Of a stretch of 64,000 nt of DNA, positions 27,296 through 36,900 are shown piece by piece. The notes under the pieces were generated by a model. That model worked only from the letters and a program-made list of their open reading frames with translations. It had not been told where the DNA came from and did no database searches. Every line of letters begins with the position of its first letter. Position 1 is the stretch's first letter. The translations under genes and the position numbers were made by a program. The DNA is from Holophagae bacterium (GTDB taxonomy: Bacteria; Acidobacteriota; Holophagae; Acanthopleuribacterales; Acanthopleuribacteraceae), in the NCBI GenBank assembly GCA_030429565.1, contig JAUIFE010000010.1, forward strand, positions 247,906 to 311,905, given 5' to 3'.

Positions 27296-27855
27296 GAAAC
27301 CAAAAGGAACAAGGGGTTTAGAAAAAGAATAGCGCCCCCAAGACCCAAACACAAGATATTTCCCGGAAATTCCTTATCTTCTGAAAATACCAACACCAAT
27401 TTCAGCGACACCGGGACTTGGCCTGAGATTCAGGCTCAACCTGGTCGCGAGATGGCGCGACGCGCTCACCGTGCACAACAAACAAACTCATGGGTTGCCG
27501 CAACCAAAGTGACGGCACCTGGCCATGGACGGGGGGTTTGGCGGTTTATGTGGCCCAGTACGATATCCTTCTGCCGAATTGCTTTCGGGAACACATTCGG
27601 AACAATCACGACCAAATTCCGGCCGGCCTTGACACGAAAACTCGGCGCGATGTCTTGCGATCTTTCTTTTTGGGCCTCCTGGGGTAAAATCAACAGCCCC
27701 AGCCTTTTGGAAGAAATGGTCCACTATAAGGCCGGCACTTAATGAATGTGAAGGCGGTTTCCAAAAAACACTCGGGCCCGTTCAAAAAAGCCAAAACCCG
27801 GCATTCGCCACAAGCGCGACGAGACGGCTTAAGTGTGTAAAAAGAACACACCTTT

Positions 27856-27885
27856 TTGTCAAATCAACACAAAGTATGTTATGGT
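27856..27885 (+). promoter_or_regulatory. Candidate promoter for the NADAR-macrodomain pair
   Basis: TTGTCA and TATGGT are 18 nt apart and end 36 nt before the NADAR start. The rest of 27176-27855 shows no supported gene. Confidence 0.35.
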
Positions 27886-27921
27886 GCTCCAGGTCCGTGA
27901 AAACCAGTGGAGAAACCCAGC

Positions 27922-28491
27922 ATGAAAAGTCCCATTCTTAGCCGGCAGTCTTTGTTACAGCATATCGAGAACGGCGCCCAGGTCCGTTTCTTGTTCTTTT
28001 GGTCGGGTGTCAAACGCAAGGACGGCATGATCACCAAAACCTGTTTCAGCCAATGGTGGCGTGATCCATTCACGGCTTGCGGCGATGTATACGCCTCGGC
28101 GGAACACTACATGATGGCAGAAAAAGCCCGATTGTTCGGAGACCTCGCCATACGAGAGCAGGTGTTGGCAACCAAGGATCCGCGTAAAGCCAAAGCGCTG
28201 GGCCGCGAGGTCAAGAACTTTGACCCGGTGGTTTGGGAACAGCACCGTTTCGACATCGTGGTGGCCGGCAACTTGGCCAAATTCCGCGCCTACCCAGAGC
28301 AGCGCGCGTTTTTGCTGGGTACCGGCGATCAAATCTTGGTCGAAGCAAGCCCGCAAGACCGCATTTGGGGCATCGGTTTGGCAGAAGACGACGCGGACGC
28401 GGCCGATCCCAACAAGTGGCAAGGCTTGAATTTACTCGGCTTCGCCTTACACCAGGTGCGCAGTCAACTCAGCAAGGAGGCCGACGTATGA
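27922..28491 (+). CDS. NADAR family protein (YbiA/RibX-like ADP-ribose glycosidase)
   Basis: The product is 189 aa, the full length of this family. Hallmarks are FLFFWSGVKRKDG near the start, TCFSQWW, SAEHYMMAEKARLFGD (the 'TsEhymqaqKA' box), IREQVLATKDPRKAKALGREV, WEQHRFDIV and the closing RIWGIGLA...WQGLNLLG. NADAR proteins hydrolyse N-glycosidic bonds. YbiA-type members act on riboflavin intermediates, and others remove ADP-ribose from guanine in DNA, as antitoxins to DarT-type toxins. GGAG lies 9 nt before the ATG. The stop overlaps the ATG of a macrodomain gene. That pairing favours an ADP-ribose detoxifying or signalling role over vitamin synthesis (inference). No DarT-like toxin gene is present nearby. 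Confidence 0.9.
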   Translation: MKSPILSRQSLLQHIENGAQVRFLFFWSGVKRKDGMITKTCFSQWWRDPFTACGDVYASAEHYMMAEKARLFGDLAIREQVLATKDPRKAKALGREVKNFDPVVWEQHRFDIVVAGNLAKFRAYPEQRAFLLGTGDQILVEASPQDRIWGIGLAEDDADAADPNKWQGLNLLGFALHQVRSQLSKEADV

Positions 28492-29045
28492 GCGGACAAC
28501 CCAACATTTACCTGTTCCAAGGCAATATTGTAACGCTCGCGGTTGATGCGATCGTTAACGCGGCCAACAAATCGCTGCTGGGTGGCGGCGGTGTCGATGG
28601 CGCCATTCACCGTGCGGCCGGGCCGGCGTTACTGGAAGAATGTCGCGGTCTCAACGGTTGTAAGGTCGGCCAAGCGAAAATGACCGCCGGCTACCAATTA
28701 CTCGCCAAACACGTCATCCACACGGTGGGCCCGATTTGGTCGGGCGGGAAGAAGCAAGAGCCCCAGAAACTGGCCGATTGTTACCGCAACAGTCTAATCC
28801 TCGCCCAGGAACACCAACTGCGCAGCGTCGCCTTTCCCGCGATCAGTACCGGCGTGTACCGTTTCCCCGCCGACCGTGCCGCCGAAATCGCGCTAACGCA
28901 AACCTTGGCACACTTACAGGAACACCCTTATCCCACCACTGCCGTCATGGTGTGTTTCGATGATCACACCAAGGCACTTTACCAAGCGGCGTGGAACCTG
29001 CTGAATCCGCAGGCCGAACCTCTGACAGACTGGCCGGCGGATTAA
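28488..29045 (+). CDS. Macrodomain protein, O-acetyl-ADP-ribose deacetylase/ADP-ribosyl hydrolase type
   Basis: The product is 185 aa, a single MacroD-type domain. It carries the ADP-ribose-binding loop AIVNAANKSLLGGGGVDGAIH, HTVGPIW, and the second loop AISTGVYRFP. The ATG overlaps the NADAR stop (ATGA) with AAGGAGG upstream, so the two are translated together. MacroD-type enzymes remove ADP-ribose from proteins or nucleic acids and deacetylate O-acetyl-ADP-ribose. With NADAR this gives two different ADP-ribose-cleaving activities in one transcript. Confidence 0.93.
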   Translation: MSGQPNIYLFQGNIVTLAVDAIVNAANKSLLGGGGVDGAIHRAAGPALLEECRGLNGCKVGQAKMTAGYQLLAKHVIHTVGPIWSGGKKQEPQKLADCYRNSLILAQEHQLRSVAFPAISTGVYRFPADRAAEIALTQTLAHLQEHPYPTTAVMVCFDDHTKALYQAAWNLLNPQAEPLTDWPAD

Positions 29046-29054
29046 GGCGCAGAC

Positions 29055-30320
29055 CTACTGCAGCAGAGCAACCATGTCCTCGTTTTCCATGGTGCGCGCA
29101 ATATCCACCGGTGCGAAACCAACCTCATTTCGCAGCTCGAGATCGGCGCCGTGGTTGAGCAGCATGCGGGCCGCTTCGCCCAAGTTGAACATGGCGGCGT
29201 GGTAGAGCGGTGTCTCACCACTCTTCAGACGAATATTGGTATCGGCGCCAAGAGCGAGCAGCAGCTCGGTAAGGGTTTTAGCATTGGCCTGAATCTGTTT
29301 CACATGGGTGTAAACCCCTTTGGCCAGGTGTCTGTAGGCTTGGGGCGGATAACGCAAAGCCCACCGATTCATACAGATATGCAAGGCGGGCGTGCCGTAT
29401 TGGTCACGTGCATTGAGGTCGGCGCCACGATCAAGCGCAGCCTCTGCAGCGGCGGCGTCAAGGCGGTAAACGGCCTCGATAAAGGCCTGGTTTTGCATCG
29501 ATCGGTCACCGTCACCAGCCACATCGACGTGACTTATGTTGGTTTCGAAGCCAAGCTTTTGGCGGTCGCCCAATTGGGACAAAATACTTTCGGCAAAACT
29601 GCGTAAGGCGGGCGCGGGATGATTGCGATAGCGTCCAATAAAGGTCTGCTTGTCCTCGCGGTCACTGGTTGACCAAGCAAGCATAATGTCGCGGTGCAAA
29701 TCGGTATTTTCGTGATCGAATAAAGCACCCAACCACTGTTCCGCCTTGGGAAGGCGGTCCAAGTCCAAATGAAGGAGCAGGTGCGCCAGTTGACCGTCGT
29801 TGTGATAAGCGGTCACCAAACGTCCCAGTTCTTTTTGGTAGCGCAATTGATCGAATTGGGTCAGACGATTCACCGCCACCTTGCGCACGGCGGCGGGCCG
29901 ATGCGGCGCCAGCAAAACCAGGGTGTACTTTTCAAACAAGCGCCCCTCGGCACGCGACAGCGCGTGGGCAAAGTACAACCAATCTTGTTCAGCCCAGTCA
30001 GCGGTAATTTTCTTGAAACGACGGTCGAGGGTTTCAAAATGAAATTCAACCAAAAGCTGAATCAGAGCACCGCGGCAAACGCCTTGCACATGTTTTAAGC
30101 GATTGATGATCTCGGCGGGTTCACCTGGCGTGGCGCGGTAAGTGTCCATGGCACGGTTACCAAATAAAATGATGCCGCCACCGTCATCGTGACGCCGCGC
30201 CTCAGTTTGACAAATCTGTGTCAAAAGATCGTCGGGCGTGGGCTGTAATGCTGCAGCGCGTTTGCTACAAGCATATGAACAAAGAACAAGGGCCGCGAGG
30301 GCGCAACGATATGGGGACAT
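29055..30320 (-). CDS. Exported ankyrin-repeat protein
   Basis: The product is 421 aa. The N-terminus (YRCALAALVLCSYACSKRAAA) is a short hydrophobic export signal. A Cys at about residue 18 could be lipidated, although the -3 to -1 residues (S-Y-A) fit the lipobox poorly. Residues 30-270 are helical and unassigned, with HEAT-like spacing. The last 150 residues hold ankyrin repeats (LDAAAAEAALDRGADLNARDQYGTPALHICM, interrupted, then ELLLALGADTNIRLKSGETPLYHAAMF and RMLLNHGADLELRNEVGFAPVDIAR). Ankyrin repeats are protein-binding modules and recur as immunity proteins in toxin loci. TAGAGG lies 7 nt before the ATG at 30320; a TTG two codons earlier is the alternative. It is convergent with the macrodomain gene, 9 nt apart. 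Confidence 0.8.
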   Translation of the reverse strand: MSPYRCALAALVLCSYACSKRAAALQPTPDDLLTQICQTEARRHDDGGGIILFGNRAMDTYRATPGEPAEIINRLKHVQGVCRGALIQLLVEFHFETLDRRFKKITADWAEQDWLYFAHALSRAEGRLFEKYTLVLLAPHRPAAVRKVAVNRLTQFDQLRYQKELGRLVTAYHNDGQLAHLLLHLDLDRLPKAEQWLGALFDHENTDLHRDIMLAWSTSDREDKQTFIGRYRNHPAPALRSFAESILSQLGDRQKLGFETNISHVDVAGDGDRSMQNQAFIEAVYRLDAAAAEAALDRGADLNARDQYGTPALHICMNRWALRYPPQAYRHLAKGVYTHVKQIQANAKTLTELLLALGADTNIRLKSGETPLYHAAMFNLGEAARMLLNHGADLELRNEVGFAPVDIARTMENEDMVALLQ

Positions 30321-30704
30321 CGCCAACCTCTACATCTGTCGTTTTTTCTACCCTACTTGTAGCCTAAAGAGCCCCCTAAAGGCAACGACTGCGGCCGTCT
30401 CGCGTGTTCGATAACCTGAGGTAAACGAAAGACAAGTCTATTATTTAAATGCGCTTGCCAAAGCAACACCAGGTTTCGGCTTTACACAAAATTTGCACCG
30501 TTCGTCGCCTTCAGGATCCTCGTTTTGACGGTCAAGCCATACCCAGCCGGCAAGCGGACGCCTCGCCGGCCTTGACTCAAAAGGTTTAACCCTGCCGGCG
30601 GATGTTCCGATAGAAGTGGAGGGACAACCCCATGCGCAAAGGAGGGCTCGATCGAACACAACGACACGCCGAATCGCGACGCCCTACTGGAAAAACTGGC
30701 GCGA

Positions 30705-31478
30705 TTGGAAGCCGACTGGCAAGAAGAACAAGCACGCCACGAACGGTTTCAACAGCTCAGTGAAGCGTGCGAAGCGTTGCAGCAACAAGCAGCCACCCCA
30801 CCGGAACCAACCCCTCGGCCCGGCTTGTTGGCGCGGTTCAAACAACGCTTCACAGCAAAGGGCACGATCGAACAACCCAACAATTGCGATCCCAATCAAC
30901 GCCTGGCGACGCTTGAAAGCGAAATGGACAAGCTGAAAACCTCTTTGCGAGATCACCACAGCCAAGTCATGCTCAAGGCGCAATTGGAGATGTGCCGCGC
31001 CGAATTGAACCGGCTCGATTTAATCGAACAAGCGCAAGTACTGCGCAACCACCATATCGCCGCCGCACGTCATCAACAATCGGCGGAACTCGCGGATTTG
31101 GCACTTAAGGCAGTCAAGCAATGCCTGGCCCAAATCGAGGCGATTGACGGCGAAGGCGCGCGCGCCGAGCGCAGCCTGCGCTATTTGGAGCTGGCGGTTT
31201 ATCACGACCAATGTGCCGATATCGCCCAGCGCCAAAAGTTCGAGCTAGACTTACCGGAAAAACCGCCACCGGACCCAGTCGCCGCCGAGCAAGACATCGC
31301 AGCCTTCATCGAACAAGGCGTGGCGACGGGACAAGCCAACAACCTAACCTCCTGGCGCAAAAGCTACGAAAGCGTGGTCCAGCAATTGGAAGCCCTCGGA
31401 CAGCACCATTTAGCGGCAGCCGAACGCGAGCACAATGCCCTAAAACAGACACAAATACGCCAGGAACCAGAGCCATAA
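30705..31478 (+). CDS. Coiled-coil protein of unknown function; start codon unclear
   Basis: The product is about 257 aa, rich in Gln, Glu, Ala and Arg, with long heptad-like stretches (EQARHERFQQLSEACEALQQQ; RLATLESEMDKLKTSLRDHHSQ; QLEALGQHHLAAAEREHNAL), a short basic loop (LLARFKQRFTAKG) and a Pro-rich link. It has no signal peptide or membrane segment, so it is probably cytoplasmic. The given start is TTG at 30705. The frame stays open upstream and a strong AAGGAGGG (30639-30645) lies 5 nt before an in-frame ATC at 30651, with no ATG/GTG/TTG in between. Real translation may begin there, giving about 275 aa. No family recognised. Confidence 0.65.
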   Translation: MEADWQEEQARHERFQQLSEACEALQQQAATPPEPTPRPGLLARFKQRFTAKGTIEQPNNCDPNQRLATLESEMDKLKTSLRDHHSQVMLKAQLEMCRAELNRLDLIEQAQVLRNHHIAAARHQQSAELADLALKAVKQCLAQIEAIDGEGARAERSLRYLELAVYHDQCADIAQRQKFELDLPEKPPPDPVAAEQDIAAFIEQGVATGQANNLTSWRKSYESVVQQLEALGQHHLAAAEREHNALKQTQIRQEPEP

Positions 31479-31512
31479 AAAACGCCCCGGCGGGTTTCCC
31501 CTGCCGAGGCGT
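31475..31512 (-). terminator. Rho-independent terminator of the arylsulfotransferase-like gene
   Basis: A 13-bp GC-rich stem with one internal mismatch (31482-31494 with 31500-31512, loop TTTCC) is followed, on the minus strand, by six T. The complementary strand lacks a T run, so it serves the minus-strand gene. Confidence 0.75.
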
Positions 31513-31571
31513 CTCGTTAAGATCGGCGATGTGACCGGGCAGCGGCCCGACGGGGATCGCCACATACATTG

Positions 31572-32807
31572 CTAGTCTTCGATACGCTCGACCCGGAACA
31601 CGGAGCGCCCGTAGTCGTAACGCCAAACCTCGTTACCGTCGGCGTCCACTTCGAAAAAGATGCCTGAGGGTCCGTTGGTAATGAGGGTGTTGCCGTTCGA
31701 TAAGCGCTGGGCGCCGGAGACGTGCGAGGCAAAAAAGCTCGGGTCCGGTACCTCGGGAAAACGCCAAACCACATCACGCGGCCCAAAAGGGCGATTGTTG
31801 GGCAACACGTATCCGCCGTCGGCACGTTGCACCGGCGTGAGTTCCTCAACCGTTGAATAATCACCGTCGCTGCGGCCGGCGCCGTTGTTAAACACCAAAA
31901 TGTTGCCCGCACCGGGAAAACCGTCGGGGATCCAACGCGCGTCGTGTTGCACAAATAAAATCTGATCGTCGCTGTCGCCACGGCCATAGGCCTCGGGATT
32001 CCCCCAACGATAAAGCAAGTCGCCGCCAACGTTGTAGCGACCACCGCGCCGACCGGCGGCTTCGCGGGTGCTGGTAGAATGATCAATGATCCAGATTTCA
32101 CTGAAGTTATGCACGCTGAGCAGAACTTGGTCCAAGGTTTCGTTGTAATCAACACTGTTGGTGTGATTCCAATCCTCTTGGCCGGGGCGACCCGATCCCA
32201 GGTAATTAACATCAATGCGGCGTGGATTGTCACTGGGTTCACCGTAGTTGGGTAAACTCGCGTCGGTGTTTTGCACCAGGTGATCCCAAATGCGCCATTG
32301 CCATACGATTTCACCACCGCCTTCAGGAAGGCGCGCCACTTCGATCACGGTATCGGCCCATACGCCGCCGGAACCAACGTTATTGGCCAAACGTCCGGCC
32401 GCGAGCGCCGTTTCTTCGTCAATTAATTCCCATGCAATCATTAAGATGTTTCCGTTGGGTAAAACCTCAATATCGTGGTGCAGAAGGCCGACAAACTCGG
32501 TTAATTCATACGACCAAACCACCTCGCCGTCAGACGTAATTTCTTCAACAATACCGCCGGAACCACCGCCGCCTTCGATCGGGCCGTCTTTGCGACCGGC
32601 CCGCAAAACGTTGCCGTTGTCGAGCAAGTAGGCGATCAAACCGGCGCGGTATTCACTTTCATAGGTGGCGACATTATTGCCGTCATTGTCCATGAGGTAG
32701 GTGGTGGTTTCGCTGGTAGGCGAAAAAAGATTGAGGCCAGGGGCAGGCTCGGCGGCCGTTACCAAAGCAAAACTAAGCAAGCAACAAAAAATAGAACGGT
32801 ACATCAT
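31572..32807 (-). CDS. Secreted arylsulfotransferase-like (ASST family) protein
   Basis: The product is 411 aa with a signal peptide (MMYRSIFCCLLSFALVTAAEP, cleavage about A-A/E-P). The mature part is a six-bladed-propeller-like repeat of short 'NG(N)' turns: LLDNGNVLRAGRKDG, VLPNGNILMIAWE, HNFSEIWIIDHST, RLSNGNTLITNG. Each is followed by an 'EvdadGevvW' strand (GEVVWSYEL; GNEVWRYDY). This is the pattern of the PF05935/PF14269 arylsulfotransferase families. In characterised ASSTs, a His on the propeller carries the sulfate in transfer between phenols. The candidates here are in GLLHHDIEVLPNG and DWNHTNSVDYN. Activity is not proven, because many homologues are of unknown function. AGGAAA lies upstream of the ATG at 32807; Met-Met makes 32804 an alternative. 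Confidence 0.78.
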   Translation of the reverse strand: MMYRSIFCCLLSFALVTAAEPAPGLNLFSPTSETTTYLMDNDGNNVATYESEYRAGLIAYLLDNGNVLRAGRKDGPIEGGGGSGGIVEEITSDGEVVWSYELTEFVGLLHHDIEVLPNGNILMIAWELIDEETALAAGRLANNVGSGGVWADTVIEVARLPEGGGEIVWQWRIWDHLVQNTDASLPNYGEPSDNPRRIDVNYLGSGRPGQEDWNHTNSVDYNETLDQVLLSVHNFSEIWIIDHSTSTREAAGRRGGRYNVGGDLLYRWGNPEAYGRGDSDDQILFVQHDARWIPDGFPGAGNILVFNNGAGRSDGDYSTVEELTPVQRADGGYVLPNNRPFGPRDVVWRFPEVPDPSFFASHVSGAQRLSNGNTLITNGPSGIFFEVDADGNEVWRYDYGRSVFRVERIED

Positions 32808-33351
32808 GGGAATTTCCTCGATGAATGAAATTGAAAGGAGCCGGGAAGGTGCGCGCATTTCCACTCTTTTCTGCAAAGGAGCGGACCGGGCGACAGAGAC
32901 AAGCGTTTAACGCCTCGGTCGCGAACGTGAGCAATCTCACCTCGTAATCGAAGCGAAACTTGCGCCGTACTCAGGTAACCGGTTGAAAACCAAGACCCAA
33001 ACTGAGCGATGTGGGTGAAAGAAATCGCGCCAACATGTTGGCGCGAAACCTGTTGGAAAAACACACCGGGGTCGCGCACGACGCGTACTGGTAAGTACGG
33101 CGAGCATTTTTATGGGATGTTGCAGGCCAACAGTTGGTGCGATTTCGCCGCCAAGAAGCGCGCAGGTTAGACAAGAACCCCTCCGGGCAGCGGAATCACA
33201 GCGGATCGGAAGAGGAAAGGGTCGGAAACCGCCGGCCCGGCGGCCCCTCCCAGGTGCAGGATTTTGCACACAACAGTCGATCGCTGCGGTGAAAAACCGG
33301 CAGATAACAAACCCAAACTCATAAATACCTATTTTTAATTAACTTACAAAC

Positions 33352-33367
33352 TGGCACAGGTTCTGCA
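33352..33367 (+). promoter_or_regulatory. Candidate sigma-54 promoter for the PilY1-like gene
   Basis: TGGCAC-AGGTT-CTGCA matches the sigma-54 consensus TGGCAC-N5-TTGCA at all but one base, with exactly 12 nt between the GG and GC elements. An AT-rich tract lies just upstream (33330-33345), as at IHF sites. The start codon is about 530 nt downstream, so the leader is long. Sigma-54 control of type IV pilus genes is well known in other bacteria. Confidence 0.55.
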
Positions 33368-33905
33368 ATAGTGTTAACCACAAGCAACTCGAAACCTTTT
33401 CGAGCACACGTCTTGCTTGAGTAGTTTTCTGTTTTTTTACGGAAACGCTATCACCACCAAAAAATGCTTAACGATCACTCAATCCTATAAATTCGATTGC
33501 TTTTTTATAAGCTAATTTCTGTTATTCAGAAATCGGTTTAGAACCTGCCTTATCCCTTAGACCTGATACCGTATTTTCCCAGACCTTGAACCCCCATGAC
33601 TCACTTCACCAGCCGCACGGCTTGCGGCAAACGGCCCTGCTACGTCCTTATTTGCAGGCTTTACCGTGAGCCGTGTGTTTTTTTGCGGCGTCTGTGCCGC
33701 ATCCCTTGCCGATAAACCACAACGGTTTATCGGCTGCTTCACTGGCGGCTTTGTGATTCGAGCCGCGGGAGCTGCGCCTTGGCGCATTTGCAATGTCTTG
33801 TATTTCATGCGCGCACGTTCAATAGTATGTCGTTATTGGCTAATTGCTGCGACGTTTGAACGATTATTGTGCTTATTCTTCACTCAAAGAGAGGAACTTT
33901 TAATA
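33368..33905 (+). other. Long structured leader/intergenic region
   Basis: I see no supported gene. Several perfect inverted repeats are present: CTCGAAA/TTTCGAG near 33388, ATTTCTG/CAGAAAT near 33518, and the 11-bp stem GCCGATAAACC-ACAAC-GGTTTATCGGC (33708-33734). I could not match it to a known riboswitch. The GC-rich second half (33590-33800) differs sharply from the AT-rich first half and may be a dispersed repeat. The rest of the gap (32808-33351) shows nothing clear. Confidence 0.4.
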
Positions 33906-36900
33906 ATGATCATGCGTCACCTGCCGGTCTTCGCCCTTCTCCTGCTTTCCCTCCTCAATACCCCACTTTTGGGCCAAGACGATTGCAACCAAGTTACCGT
34001 CAATTATCACGACAGCGGCTTTGATCCCAGCGACTTCCTACGGCCCGACGCCGGCGTAGTGATTGGCGACGATGTCACCCTGAACACCAACCAAGAACTG
34101 GACACCGACAACCTGTTGCTGGGTTTGGACCAACCCTTTTTGGTTGACTTCATCTCCGAAGGCGCCGGTGCCAACCACATGTTTGGTTTCTTTTTCCTCG
34201 ATATCGATACCAACAAAGACGGCTTACCCGACTTCTTTCAGGTCGGTGATGACGACGACCTCGACGGCGACGGCTTAATCAACAGCCTCGATGACGACGA
34301 TGACAACGACGGTATTCTCGACGTCGACGACCGTCAACCACCTGGCGTGAACTCGGTCGCCGCGGAAATGTTCCGCAACGGGCCGGAAGCCGCCGCAGCG
34401 GGTTTGCACGCCGGCGATTATTGGCAATTTGTGCCCAACAGCCTCAGCAGTGACCCGGACTACACGGGCACCTTCGAACATCCCGGCGCCCATCTTTACG
34501 TGGACAACCACAGCCGCACCACGCTAAACGTGCCCAACGGTATTCCCGACATGCTGGAAACACCGGACCGCAACAACAGCGAAGGTTTCATCCCGCCCTA
34601 CGCGGTTGATCGCGGCTATTTAGGCCGTAGCGTCAGTCAAGTCGTGCAACGCGGCTTTTTGGGTCACTTCGATTACGCGGGCACACCGGCGGGCAGCCTT
34701 GGCGGAACCAGCCACTGGACCGGCGCCACCATCTTTTACCTGGCCGACGATGACGGCCCCGACGGCGTGAGCCACCACTACGCCAACCACACGCCCTACA
34801 CGGACAAAAACATTCAGGACGGTTCCTCCGCCACCGATTCACTGCTCGACTATAACCTTTACGGCAGCAACAACTTTAACGATTCAACGGCACCGGACCT
34901 GGTACGCAACCCTGACGGCACACCAAAAACGGCGCCGAACGGCCAGGAATACTGGCGCTTCCGGTGGTATCAAAGCAACGTCTCGGGCGCCCGCGAACTG
35001 GTGTTTTTCCTGACCGTTTTCTACAACGGCGGCGTCAACACCAACAACGACAACGTCAACACCTATTACTCAAAATCGTCGTTTAACCCCGACACGGTCA
35101 GAATGAACAACATCCACCCGACGAGCGAAAAAACAACCGGCGACGCCTATGGCGAGACCGGCTTCAACAACTGGTACCCCTACTATCCTTACAACTCGCC
35201 GCCTCCCAGCCGCGCAAACGATCACGACCAGCTAGCGGCGGCGCGTTTCGGGGCAGGCACCGTTTGGACGGATATTGCCACTTCGCCCGGCGGCGGCAGC
35301 GCGCCGGTAGCCGTGAACCCGGCCAACCAAGCCTGGGTTGACGAGTGGGCCAACCTCGAACAATCGCGCGTGATCTTGCAATACCGCGCCCTGCGCGATT
35401 GGTTTGACGAGGCGAACTTTGACGACCCAACCGTCGACGCCAACGACATCATCGACGGTCGCTACGGCATTGACATGAACGCGGAAAACGACAGCTCGCT
35501 GATTCGGGCGATTAACGGCCGCATGGTTCACTTAATGGTGGGCGCACCGGAGGGTTCGCAAGATGCCTGGCTGTTGGGCTGGGAGGATTTGTTCGGTGGT
35601 GGTGACCGCGACTATGAAGACGTCGTTTTTTACGTCAAGCGCGAAGCCGGCGGCATTTTGCAGTCCCACAACGTCGCCGCCGAATCGGCCGACCTCTTCG
35701 ACGATTTCACCATTACCCAGGTCAGCTTTGACTTTACCGACAACTTCACCAGCAATAATTGGAACATTCCCGGCCGTTACATCAGTTATTCGTACTCCTA
35801 CGACGGCAATACCTGGATCCCGCTGTTGGGTACGGAAACGCCCGGCAACGAACATATCCCGGAGATTGATCGCTTCCAACCCAGCCACGGTGGTTCCACC
35901 GTGCCAGGCACCGGCCGTGTACGTCGTCAGGTAACCATCGAGATCCCCGTGCGAACCACCGAAATTTACTGGCGCATGGAAATGGCGACGGACAACGTCG
36001 ACTTGTTCACGCCGGTCCTTTACGAGGCCGAGGTTGGCTACCAAACGCTGCCACACGACTTCTTTTACAATGCGGCGGTGGTCACGTCCTCGAACATGCG
36101 TTACGTGCCCGCGCTGGAAACACCGTCCCACGATTGGGACGACCGCTTTCGCAACCGCGGCCACCTGTATGCGCAACGCTGGTTTAACCACGGCCCGGTT
36201 CCCACCCCTTTAACCTACACAGTGAACCCGGAATCGACACCGGAAAGCGCGCCCAGTGACCCCAACATTCTGTGGGATGCAGGCATCACCATGCGGGACC
36301 GATTGGGCAGCCACGAACGCTTGATCTACACCGCGTTGCCCGCCGGCGGCGATCCCGATTTCACCAACAACATGATCCGCTACCAACTACAGCGCGACGC
36401 CACCGACGCGGCCGTCGTCAACGCCTATGAATTCCAAGACATGCAAATCGACGGCTTTTGGATTCACAACTTCCATGATCCAGCGGCACCGGTCCCCGAC
36501 CACGCGTCATCCGGCCTGTGGCTGCAAAACTGGCTGCACGGTTACCGCGACGTCACCATTTCCGCCGGTAGCGTCAGCATCGAGGGACCGACTCGTGATT
36601 GGATTCTGGGCGGCATTAACCGTTCGGCGGTAGACGTGGTTCGCGAACCCGGCCTGCCCGCTTGGATTGACGGCAACGACGTGCCGGCCGAACTTAAGCG
36701 CAGCTACTTTGAGTACCTAACCAGCAGTTCGCGCAATACAGATCGCACGCGTTTGTTGGTTGGGGCGGAATCGGGGTTGGTACACTGCATTGACGCCGGT
36801 GAGTGGCGACCAACGGTTCGCACTACCGGCGACGCGCCCGCCGACGGCCACTTCGAAGGCGACGATTTCGGCACCGGCGAAGAGCTATGGGCCTTTGTGC

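Noticed and set aside
33560..33680. Possible cyclic-di-GMP riboswitch before the PilY1-like gene
   Set aside because: The GCGGCAAAC and ACGTCC words were suggestive, but the order and the conserved GEMM core do not fit on either strand.
33557..33808. Minus-strand frame of 83 aa in the PilY1 leader
   Set aside because: Gln/Ala/Arg-rich translation of a hairpin-rich sequence, no ribosome site, and overlap with the leader stems. It looks like translated repeat DNA and not a gene.
33666..33905. N-terminal extension of the PilY1-like gene
   Set aside because: The frame is open, but the signal peptide starts at 33906 with a ribosome site. The extension encodes unrelated Cys/Arg-rich sequence over the hairpin region.
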